Positions 6,796-11,417 of a stretch of 11,417 nt of DNA are shown piece by piece; the first letter of the stretch is position 1, and the number at the start of each line of letters is the position of its first letter. The translations under genes and the position numbers were made by a program. The notes under the pieces were generated by a model. It had not been told where the DNA came from. It did no database searches and was given only the letters and a program-made list of their open reading frames with translations. The stretch comes from Sphingomonadales bacterium (GTDB lineage Bacteria > Pseudomonadota > Alphaproteobacteria > Sphingomonadales > Sphingomonadaceae), in NCBI GenBank assembly GCA_013298745.1, contig JAAFIT010000036.1:1-11417 (forward strand), written 5' to 3'.

Positions 6796-7203
6796 TTACC
6801 AGGCGGGGCGACTGAGCCCGGCCCCAAAGCTGGCACCGGCGGTGAAGCCGCGGCGGTCAAACGGGCCATAGCCGAAAAAGCCCGGCAGCCGCGTTTCGGA
6901 AAAGGCAAAGGTGGCGCTGCCGGTTTCGCCGAGCGGCACCCCGACGATGCCATAGACCCCGCGGGCGCCGCCGGTGCCGATCATCGCACCGACTTCGCCG
7001 TGCATGCGGCGATCCTGCGGGAGGGCCGGCAGCAAGGCGGGGTTGTCGGCATCGGGGCGCCGTGACGCCGATTCGAGCACCTGGGATTTCTCCGCTTCGC
7101 TGAGGCCATAGACCGTTGGTGCCGAGGGGCCAGCAACAGGTGCTGGCTCGGCAGCATGGGCAGCGGCGCCGAATACCAGCGCAAAAGCGATAGTCCTGAT
7201 CAT
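6796..7203 (-). CDS. small secreted protein, function unknown
   Basis: The product is 135 residues and no family was recognised. It opens with a Sec signal peptide: MIRT, hydrophobic IAFALVFGAAAHA, and a likely cut after AHA (residue 17), so the mature chain begins AEPAPVAG. After a proline/alanine linker comes a charged helix (SEAEKSQVLESASRR) and then a glycine-rich second half with alternating hydrophobic residues (GEVGAMIGTGGARGVYGIVG, then GSATFAFSETRLPGFFGYG). That half has the look of a few beta strands, perhaps a small periplasmic or outer-membrane-associated protein. It ends in an aromatic residue (PAW), common in outer-membrane proteins but weak evidence. It starts 24 bases after the FemAB-like gene stop and is the last gene of the minus-strand run. 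A five-codon frame (ATG at 7218) ends by overlapping its ATG. Start ATG at 7203 fits the signal peptide. Confidence 0.75.
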   Translation of the reverse strand: MIRTIAFALVFGAAAHAAEPAPVAGPSAPTVYGLSEAEKSQVLESASRRPDADNPALLPALPQDRRMHGEVGAMIGTGGARGVYGIVGVPLGETGSATFAFSETRLPGFFGYGPFDRRGFTAGASFGAGLSRPAW

Positions 7204-7227
7204 GCGCTGACTTTCATGTCCGCTACC

Positions 7228-8361
7228 TTAGCCGCGCCTGAACGGCGTGGCCATATCCATCGCTTCGATATCGGCGGCGACCATCTCGGCTTCGCGCGCC
7301 ACAAAGTCCGCAACCGCATTGCGAAAGCCGCTATCGACGATGTAGTGCGCCGAAACCGTCGCCACCGGGCGATAGCCGCGCGCCAGCTTGTGCGACCCCT
7401 GCGCCCCGGCTTCGACGCGGGCCAGGCCGTGCGCGATCGCCCATTCGATCGCCCGATAATAGCACAGCTCGAAATGCAGGAAGGGCACGTCCTCGGTGGC
7501 ACCCCAATAGCGGCCATACAGGCAATCGCCGCCGATGAAGTTGAGCGCCCCGGCAATCGGGCGGCCATCGCGCAGCGCCAGCATCAGCAGCACGCGTTCG
7601 CCCATCGTCTCGCCAACCATCGAGAAGAACGGCCGGGTGAGGTAGGGCCGTCCCCATTTGCGCTGGCCGGTGTCCTGATAGAAGCGCCAGAAGGCGTCCC
7701 AATGCGCTTCGGTGATGGCACTGCCGGTGAGGTGAACGATCTCCAGCCCGTCGGCCAGCGCCGCCTCGCGTTCCTTGCGGATGGACTTGCGCTTCCGCGA
7801 CGCCAGCGCGCCGAGAAAGTCGCCGAAGTCGCCATAGCCGTCGTTCGACCAGTGGAACTGCTCGCCGGTGCGCATCAGCCAGCCGGCATCGGCGAACAGC
7901 GCCTGTTGATCGGGCGTCAGGAAGGTGGCGTGCACGGACGACAATTGGTTCTGCCGCGCCAGCGTCTGTGCCGCGGCGATCAGCACCGGCGCCGCCGCCG
8001 GATCGCGCAGCAACAGCCGCGGCCCTGTGGCGGGTGTGAACGGCACCGCGCATTGCAGCTTGGGGTAGTATCGCCCGCCGGCGCGCTCATAGGCGTCGCC
8101 CCAGCCGTGATCGAAAACATATTCGCCCTGGCTGTGCGATTTCACATAGGCCGGCAGGATACCCGCGGGCACGCCATCGGCATCATCGACAACGATATGC
8201 GCCGCCTGCCAGCCGGTGCGCGCCACAGCGCTGCCCGAGGCCTCCAGCGCCGCAATAAAGGCATGGCAGGTAAAGGGATTGTCCGTCCCGGCACAGGCGT
8301 CCCATTGCGCCGCCGGCATATCGGCGGCGGCGGCAAGCACCCGCGCCCGCAGTTCGACCAT
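7228..8361 (-). CDS. GNAT/FemAB-like N-acyltransferase family protein (DUF482, PF04339-type)
   Basis: This 377-residue protein matches the family once called DUF482 and now annotated as GNAT or FemAB-like peptidoglycan biosynthesis/recognition protein. Recognisable stretches: the N-terminal PAAQWDACAGTDNPFTCHAFIAALE split as W-D-A and NPF-x-x-HAF; YVFDHGWGDAYERAGGRYYPKL; SSVHATFLTPDQQALFADAGWL; the basic LASRKRKSIRKERE; FYQDTGQRKWGRPYLTRPFF; and GALNFIGGDCLYGRYWG followed by FELCYYRAIEWAI. FemX-type enzymes transfer amino acids from aminoacyl-tRNA to peptidoglycan precursors, but the acceptor of this bacterial branch is not established, so function is left open. No signal peptide or membrane helix, hence cytoplasmic. 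Its ATG shares a base with the RidA-like stop (TGATG at 8363-8359, minus strand). The secreted-protein gene follows 24 bases later. Confidence 0.88.
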   Translation of the reverse strand: MVELRARVLAAAADMPAAQWDACAGTDNPFTCHAFIAALEASGSAVARTGWQAAHIVVDDADGVPAGILPAYVKSHSQGEYVFDHGWGDAYERAGGRYYPKLQCAVPFTPATGPRLLLRDPAAAPVLIAAAQTLARQNQLSSVHATFLTPDQQALFADAGWLMRTGEQFHWSNDGYGDFGDFLGALASRKRKSIRKEREAALADGLEIVHLTGSAITEAHWDAFWRFYQDTGQRKWGRPYLTRPFFSMVGETMGERVLLMLALRDGRPIAGALNFIGGDCLYGRYWGATEDVPFLHFELCYYRAIEWAIAHGLARVEAGAQGSHKLARGYRPVATVSAHYIVDSGFRNAVADFVAREAEMVAADIEAMDMATPFRRG

Positions 8362-8828
8362 CAGGCGTCGATGGCGACGATGGCATCGATTTCGACGGCA
8401 ACACCGCGCGGCAGCACCGCGACGCCCACCGCCGAACGGGCATGGCGGCCGGCTTCGCCGAACACCGCGACCATCAGATCGGAAGCGCCATTGCCGACTT
8501 CGGGTTGATCGGTGAAATCCGGGTGCGAAGCAACGAACACGCCAAGCTTGACGATTCGCCGCACCCGGCCGAGATCGCCGAGCGCTGCCTGCATCTGGGC
8601 GATAAGGCCGATGGCGCAGCGCTGCGCCGCGACGACGCCACCGGCGACATCCATTGTATCTCCAAGGCGCCCCTTGATCAGGCTGCCATCCTCGGCAAAC
8701 GGGATGTTGCCTGAAATGTGCAGCAGGCCATCGATGGCGACATAGGGCACATAATTGGCAGCAGGCGCGGCAGCGACCGGCAGGGTGATGCCCAAAGCGG
8801 CGAGGCGTGAAGCGGGGGTATCGGTCAT
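8361..8828 (-). CDS. RidA (YjgF/YER057c/UK114) family protein
   Basis: RidA proteins hydrolyse reactive enamine/imine intermediates released by PLP enzymes and so protect other enzymes; the wider family has members of unknown role. The 155-residue product is longer than archetypal RidA (about 128) and belongs to a longer branch with an N-terminal extension (SRLAALGITLPVAAAPAANYVPY). Core features: LLHISGNIPF (35-44), the MQAALGDLGRVRRIVKLGVFV helix and strand (split here at residues 79-99), the conserved arginine Arg131 in ARSAVGVAVLPRG, and Glu146 in VEIDAIVAI. Arg131 corresponds to the substrate-binding Arg105 of E. coli RidA, so the pocket is probably working, though branches outside RidA proper often lack imine deaminase activity. 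It overlaps the HAD gene by four bases (ATGA) and shares one base with the FemAB-like gene, so translation is coupled on both sides. Confidence 0.92.
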   Translation of the reverse strand: MTDTPASRLAALGITLPVAAAPAANYVPYVAIDGLLHISGNIPFAEDGSLIKGRLGDTMDVAGGVVAAQRCAIGLIAQMQAALGDLGRVRRIVKLGVFVASHPDFTDQPEVGNGASDLMVAVFGEAGRHARSAVGVAVLPRGVAVEIDAIVAIDA

Positions 8829-9451
8829 GACAGGCCTTTCAACAGGGTCTCGATATGGGGCAGCGCTTCATGCCAATCGTCAATACGGATATCGGCATGT
8901 GGCGCCGCGGGGATGAGGCCGCGCAGGGGTGTTTCGGCGACCATATGGATGCAATGGACATGCGGAACATGGTCCTTCGCCGAGCTGTGATTGGGCGGCA
9001 GATCGTCGATGAAAACGGCGTGGCTCGGCTGGAATTCGTCGAGCAGCGCCTTGATCGGGCCGCCCTTTGATCCCTGGTTGCCGATGACGCGATACGGCAT
9101 CCCCAGCCGCGCCAACTCATCCGTGCGGCGCAGCGCATGATGATCGGCGATGTTGGTCAGGACGACGACATCGCAATAGGCCGCAAGCCTCGCCAGCGAG
9201 TCGGCAGCGCCGGCGACCGGGTTCTGGCTCGGCATATGCGTGGAAAAGAAGCCGTCGAGCAGCGGCGGGAAGGCGGCCGCTTCCACCACCCGGCCATCGC
9301 GGTGGCGCACATTGCCGGTCAGCGCAAAAGTATCGAGCTTCAGTGTCATGTCGTGGACGCTGTCGAGATAGGCAACGAACGGCGCGATGAATTCGAGCAA
9401 CACGCCGTCGCAATCGGAAATGATCAGCGGCCGATTCTTGGAACGCGTCAT
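8825..9451 (-). CDS. HAD-superfamily hydrolase, substrate unknown
   Basis: This 208-residue cytoplasmic hydrolase has all HAD motifs: motif I IISDCDGVLLEF with nucleophile Asp13 and acid/base Asp15; motif II VVLTN; the conserved lysine in GNQGSKGG; and motif III VFIDDLPPN. The insert after motif I (residues about 20-75) forms a small helical cap, so a small phosphorylated metabolite is the likely substrate. Start: ATG at 9451 has GGAG eight bases upstream and gives an ATGA overlap with the DUF3572 stop; the ATG two codons earlier (9457) has that GGAG only two bases away and is less likely. It overlaps the RidA-like gene by four bases. The order DUF3572, HAD, RidA-like with overlaps suggests one message; a metabolite-repair role beside RidA is plausible inference only. 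Confidence 0.9.
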   Translation of the reverse strand: MTRSKNRPLIISDCDGVLLEFIAPFVAYLDSVHDMTLKLDTFALTGNVRHRDGRVVEAAAFPPLLDGFFSTHMPSQNPVAGAADSLARLAAYCDVVVLTNIADHHALRRTDELARLGMPYRVIGNQGSKGGPIKALLDEFQPSHAVFIDDLPPNHSSAKDHVPHVHCIHMVAETPLRGLIPAAPHADIRIDDWHEALPHIETLLKGLS

Positions 9452-9744
9452 GTCCATTGCTCCGTTTCGCCGCCAAGCGCCCGGCCCGCCGCGACGATCG
9501 CTTCGGGCGCGACGCCGATCGCATCAGCTGCCGCGACCAGATCGGTTTCGCGCGCTGCGACGAAATCGACAAGCGCCGCAAGCACCCCGGCATCGGCGGC
9601 GCGTTGGCGCAGATCATCTGCCGTCAGTCCGGTCAAAGCCAGGAAGCGCGCGCCGAGATCGACATCGGCGACGACAAATGCGAGCAATTGCAAACCCGTA
9701 ACGAACGGGTCCGCAACGTCGTTAATGATTTGGTTGCGCCGCAC
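9448..9744 (-). CDS. DUF3572 family protein
   Basis: The product is about 98 residues from GTG at 9744 and matches the small alphaproteobacterial DUF3572 family: DPFVTGLQLLAFVVAD, then FLALTGLTADDLRQRAAD, then VLAALVDFVAARETDLVAAADAIGV and a final helix. It is all-helical, soluble, and of unknown function. The family is usually found beside divK and pleD; here the PleD-like gene is the divergent neighbour. The start is uncertain: no ATG exists in the frame; TTG at 9795 is also open, but family length favours GTG at 9744. The candidate promoter at 9776-9747 would begin transcripts near 9740, just inside this start, so either that promoter is wrong, the message is leaderless, or a later TTG is used. 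It leads the minus-strand five-gene run; its stop overlaps the HAD start as ATGA. Confidence 0.8.
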   Translation of the reverse strand: MRRNQIINDVADPFVTGLQLLAFVVADVDLGARFLALTGLTADDLRQRAADAGVLAALVDFVAARETDLVAAADAIGVAPEAIVAAGRALGGETEQWT

Positions 9745-9746
9745 GT

Positions 9747-9776
9747 GTATAAGACTCTTGTCGCCTTGCAGATCAA
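9747..9776 (-). promoter_or_regulatory. candidate promoter of the DUF3572-HAD-RidA operon
   Basis: On the minus strand TTGATC (9776-9771), an 18-base spacer and TTATAC (9752-9747) make a fair sigma-70-type pair, four of six matches at each box. Transcription would begin near 9740, which conflicts with the GTG start at 9744 assigned to DUF3572 and needs experimental start mapping. It faces the PleD-like gene, whose leader begins about 75 bases away. Confidence 0.4.
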
Positions 9777-9850
9777 CTAGGCTGGCAAGGGGCAACTTGC
9801 CAAGCGGCGCAAAGCACTTGCGACGATGTGGTGAAGGGGACGGATCGAAA

Positions 9851-9874
9851 ATGTTGGAATCGATTCAGGCATGA
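9851..9874 (+). promoter_or_regulatory. possible seven-codon leader frame before the PleD-like gene
   Basis: ATG at 9851 opens a frame reading MLESIQA and stops at TGA 9872-9874, overlapping the ATG at 9871 as ATGA. It is preceded by GGGGACGGA about six bases upstream, a better ribosome binding site than the one before the PleD-like start, which has only CAGG. This arrangement would let ribosomes re-start on the cyclase gene. It may be chance in a short GC-rich leader. Confidence 0.25.
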
Positions 9875-10788
9875 CGATGCAGATCGGCTTCGTCGGCGGT
9901 TGCGGGGAGAGCAGTTTCGCCCTTGGCGAATCGCTGCGTCCGCTGTTGCCGCCGGATAGCGAACTGCTGTTGCTGACGATCCCCGAAGCCCGCCAGCACG
10001 TCGCCGCCAACACTCTGGCCTTCATGATTGTCGCGCTTGATGGCGAATCGTGGCGCGACACAGTAGCGATGATGACGGATTTGCATGCCGAAGGCGCCCA
10101 AAAGGCAACCGTGGTCTTTGGGCTGGTGCCACGTGACGACCCTGCAGCACTGGTCAAGGCTTTTGATCTTGGGGTTGCCGACGTCGCCGGCATGCCGATC
10201 GATGTGCATGAAGTGCGCGCCCGGCTGGCGGTGCTGGTGCGGCGTCGCCAGGTTGCAGCGGCTCGCGCCGCCGAGATGCGCGCTGCATGGCGCCTCGCCG
10301 TGATCGATCCAGTCACCGGATTGTACAATCGCCAGCACCTTCAGACGGTACTGCCCGCCAGTGTCGACAGCGCCCATGCCGGCGGCCGCTCGCTCGCCGT
10401 GCTGCTGGTCGATCTCGATGCGCTGAAGCCGTTCAACGACCGCTGGGGCCATGCCGCGGGCGACCGGATGTTGCGCGGCGTTGCCGAGACGCTGCTCGCT
10501 AATGTCCGCCCATCGGATACCGTGGCCCGCATGGGTGGCGACGAAATGGCGGTGGTGATGCCCGATACCGATCCGGAGACTGCAGCCAGCATTGCCGCGC
10601 GTCTCGTGGAGGTCATCTCGCACATGGGTATCGGCAGCGGCCGCAAGGCGGGCGTGACGATTACGGTGAGCATCGGGATGGCGACTCTGGGTGCTGCGGA
10701 TGATGCCGATTCGTTGCTGGCGCGGGCGGATTCGGCGCTTTATGCGGCGAAGAAGCAGGGGCGAAACAGGTTTGCGGTCGCGGCGTAA
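9871..10788 (+). CDS. PleD-like diguanylate cyclase lacking the phosphorylatable receiver
   Basis: The product is 305 residues; PleD has about 450. Residues 1-125 resemble the second, non-phosphorylated receiver of PleD: DDPAALVKAFDLGVADVAGMPIDVHEVRARL (split across 89-119) parallels its DRGRMVKALEIGVND and RPIDPQELSARV stretches. The acidic pair near strand 1 is missing, and the strand-5 lysine is Met108, so it is a pseudo-receiver. The GGDEF domain starts at DPVTGLYNR (146-154); metal and GTP residues are visible in LVDLDALKPFNDRWGHAAGD (179-198); the active-site motif is GGDEM (222-226) instead of GGEEF; and the c-di-GMP inhibitory site RxxD is RPSD (213-216), five residues before it. It ends ADSALYAAKKQGRNRF. 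It is probably a working cyclase with product inhibition. ATG at 9871 is used; ATG at 9877 (303 residues) has CAGG seven bases upstream and is equally likely. rpmG converges on it. Confidence 0.9.
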   Translation: MTMQIGFVGGCGESSFALGESLRPLLPPDSELLLLTIPEARQHVAANTLAFMIVALDGESWRDTVAMMTDLHAEGAQKATVVFGLVPRDDPAALVKAFDLGVADVAGMPIDVHEVRARLAVLVRRRQVAAARAAEMRAAWRLAVIDPVTGLYNRQHLQTVLPASVDSAHAGGRSLAVLLVDLDALKPFNDRWGHAAGDRMLRGVAETLLANVRPSDTVARMGGDEMAVVMPDTDPETAASIAARLVEVISHMGIGSGRKAGVTITVSIGMATLGAADDADSLLARADSALYAAKKQGRNRFAVAA

Positions 10789-10789
10789 T

Positions 10790-10880
10790 CGCAGCGCCGC
10801 GAGCGCGCGTGCCGCGCGCCGACAGGCGCAAGATCGGCCAGCGGGGCGGCGCGAGCGAAGCACCGATCCCGTCTGACGTC
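10790..10880. repeat. left arm of a long structured inverted repeat
   Basis: This 91-base arm begins one base after the PleD-like stop. It matches the reverse complement of 10959-11054 in three blocks: 10790-10807 (17 of 18), 10815-10849 (34 of 35) and 10867-10880 (13 of 14). Between the blocks the two arms differ in sequence, but both fold: here GCGCGCG/CGCGCGC (10803-10809 with 10813-10819), GCGCC/GGCGC with loop GACA (10816-10829), and a stem closed by CGG/CCG around 10847-10864. It looks like a copy of a dispersed REP/BIME-like element. Arm-internal peptides from other frames are meaningless. Confidence 0.8.
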
Positions 10881-10926
10881 GGCATGGACTTTGCCTATGC
10901 TCTTCCTTCAAACTTCTTCTACGCCA

Positions 10927-10958
10927 GACAAAGAAAGAGCCGCGGCAAAGCCGCGGCT
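10927..10958 (-). terminator. intrinsic terminator of rpmG
   Basis: AGCCGCGGC (10938-10946), loop AAA, GCCGCGGCT (10950-10958) form a perfect 9-bp GC-rich stem. Read on the minus strand the stem is followed by CTTTCTTTGTC (10937-10927), a T-rich tail, so it fits termination of rpmG transcripts about 100 bases past the stop. On the plus strand no T-run follows. Confidence 0.65.
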
Positions 10959-11054
10959 GACGTCAGACGGGTTCGGTCGGGGACCCCGACCGCCCCGCTG
11001 GCCGGTCTTGCGCCTGTCGGCGCGTAGCCTTGGCTACGCGCTCGCGGCGCAGCG
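10959..11054. repeat. right arm of a long structured inverted repeat
   Basis: This 96-base arm ends two bases from the rpmG stop. It carries the same blocks as the left arm in opposite orientation, starting with GACGTCAGACGGG (10959-10971). Its own hairpins are stronger: 10974-10982 with 10984-10992 (9 complementary bases each side), GCGCC/GGCGC with loop TGTC (10010 region of the arm: 11010-11023), and CGCGTAGCC/GGCTACGCG (11021-11040). Where the left arm has different bases in the tips, complementarity is preserved. The 78 bases between the arms (10881-10958) hold an unremarkable stretch and the rpmG terminator. Confidence 0.8.
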
Positions 11055-11056
11055 AC

Positions 11057-11224
11057 TTACTTAATCTTCGCTTCCTTGAACTCGACGTGCTTGCGCGCCA
11101 CCGGATCGTACTTGCGGAACAGCAGCTTTTCGGTCTGCGTGCGCGGGTTCTTCTTGGTGACGTAATAATAGCCGGTGTCGGCGGTCGAGACGAGCTTGAT
11201 CTTGATGGTTGTCGGCTTGGCCAT
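11057..11224 (-). CDS. rpmG: 50S ribosomal protein L33
   Basis: This 55-residue basic protein is L33 of the large ribosomal subunit: [20 protein letters not shown], then YVTKKNPRT, then [20 protein letters not shown]. It has none of the four zinc-binding cysteines found in the C+ form, so it is the zinc-free C- type usual in proteobacteria. ATG at 11224 has AGGA six bases upstream and gives the standard N-terminus; the open frame to 11305 is only untranslated leader. It stands alone on the minus strand, converging on the PleD-like gene, with a terminator at 10958-10927 and a candidate promoter at 11312-11283. Linkage of rpmG to pleD is a known alphaproteobacterial arrangement, which supports both calls. 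Confidence 0.97.
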   Translation of the reverse strand: MAKPTTIKIKLVSTADTGYYYVTKKNPRTQTEKLLFRKYDPVARKHVEFKEAKIK

Positions 11225-11282
11225 GACAGGTCCTGAAACGTGAAGAGTGGCGCGCGCGGGCAACCGGGCACGGGAAGCGGCG

Positions 11283-11312
11283 TCCAATGGCGGCGGCGGC
11301 AGCAAAAGTCAA
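11283..11312 (-). promoter_or_regulatory. candidate rpmG promoter
   Basis: On the minus strand TTGACT (11312-11307), preceded by C to give the alphaproteobacterial CTTGAC form, is a strong -35. Eighteen bases on is ATTGGA (11288-11283), a weak -10. The leader would be about 50 bases to the ATG at 11224. Confidence 0.45.
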
Positions 11313-11338
11313 GCGACAGGCTGCTGACAGCGCTGCGA

Positions 11339-11367
11339 TTGGCAATAGCGGCGGGACCGCCTATCTC
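11339..11367 (+). promoter_or_regulatory. candidate promoter of the ygfZ-like gene
   Basis: TTGGCA (11339-11344), a 17-base spacer and TATCTC (11362-11367) make a good sigma-70 pair on the plus strand. The predicted transcription start is at about 11374-11376, at or within two bases of the ATG at 11376, which would give a leaderless or nearly leaderless message. Confidence 0.5.
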
Positions 11368-11375
11368 AACGGGCG

Positions 11376-11417
11376 ATGACCGTCACCCGCCTTTCCGACC
11401 GCGCCGTCCTCCGCATC
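11376..11417 (+). CDS. ygfZ: start of a probable YgfZ/CAF17-like folate-binding protein (partial)
   Basis: Only 14 codons are inside the window, reading MTVTRLSDRAVLRI. This resembles the N-terminus of alphaproteobacterial YgfZ-type proteins (GcvT-related, tetrahydrofolate-dependent, involved in iron-sulfur cluster assembly or repair), which open with a similar L-x-DRA-x-[LI]R[VI] stretch before the G-x-D-x-x-x-FLQG motif; that motif lies beyond the edge. No clear ribosome binding site precedes it, only GGGCG right before the ATG, which agrees with a leaderless message. It is divergent from rpmG. The assignment is tentative because so little is visible. Confidence 0.45.
   Translation, partial: MTVTRLSDRAVLRI

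Noticed and set aside
7156..8508. A 450-codon plus-strand frame covering the FemAB-like gene
   Set aside because: It crosses three well-supported minus-strand genes and contains no family motif; antisense artefact.
10790..11054. CRISPR array, integron attC site or insertion sequence
   Set aside because: There are only two copies in opposite orientation with no spacers, no integrase or transposase reading frame, and no coding potential between the arms.

Overview
The window is high-GC, gene-dense chromosomal DNA from an alphaproteobacterium, most likely of the order Sphingomonadales. Reasons: a clear MipZ division-site ATPase, the neighbourhood of DUF3572, a PleD-type diguanylate cyclase and ribosomal protein L33, a PgmG-type hexose-phosphate mutase, and the zinc-free form of L33. 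The lineage call is inference from gene content; no rRNA is present.

Layout. (1) 1-433: the 3' end of mutS on the plus strand. (2) 445-3004, minus strand: a two-gene cassette of a membrane-anchored TIR-TPR protein followed by a low-GC lipoprotein of unknown family. (3) 3099-5773, minus strand: pgmG, a membrane J-domain protein and mipZ; the last two overlap by one base. (4) 5905-6753, plus strand: panC, divergent from mipZ. (5) 6796-9744, minus strand: a tight five-gene run (DUF3572, HAD hydrolase, RidA-like, FemAB/GNAT-like, small secreted protein), the first four joined by ATGA or TGATG overlaps. (6) 9871-10788, plus strand: a shortened PleD-like GGDEF protein. (7) 10790-11054: a large imperfect inverted repeat filling the convergent gap. 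(8) 11057-11224, minus strand: rpmG. (9) 11376 to the window end: the first 14 codons of a probable ygfZ-like gene.

Most genes are housekeeping: mismatch repair, sugar-nucleotide precursor supply, division-site placement, pantothenate synthesis, c-di-GMP signalling and the ribosome. Three things stand out. The TIR-TPR/lipoprotein pair looks like a cross-envelope signalling or defence cassette, and a 9-base repeat lies at both of its edges. The PleD-like protein has lost its phosphorylatable receiver, and no divK is seen next to it. The inverted repeat after it has conserved blocks separated by hairpin tips that differ in sequence between the arms but stay base-paired, which suggests that structure is being kept.

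Limits: family calls come from reading motifs by eye. No database search, structure prediction or genome-wide repeat count was possible.
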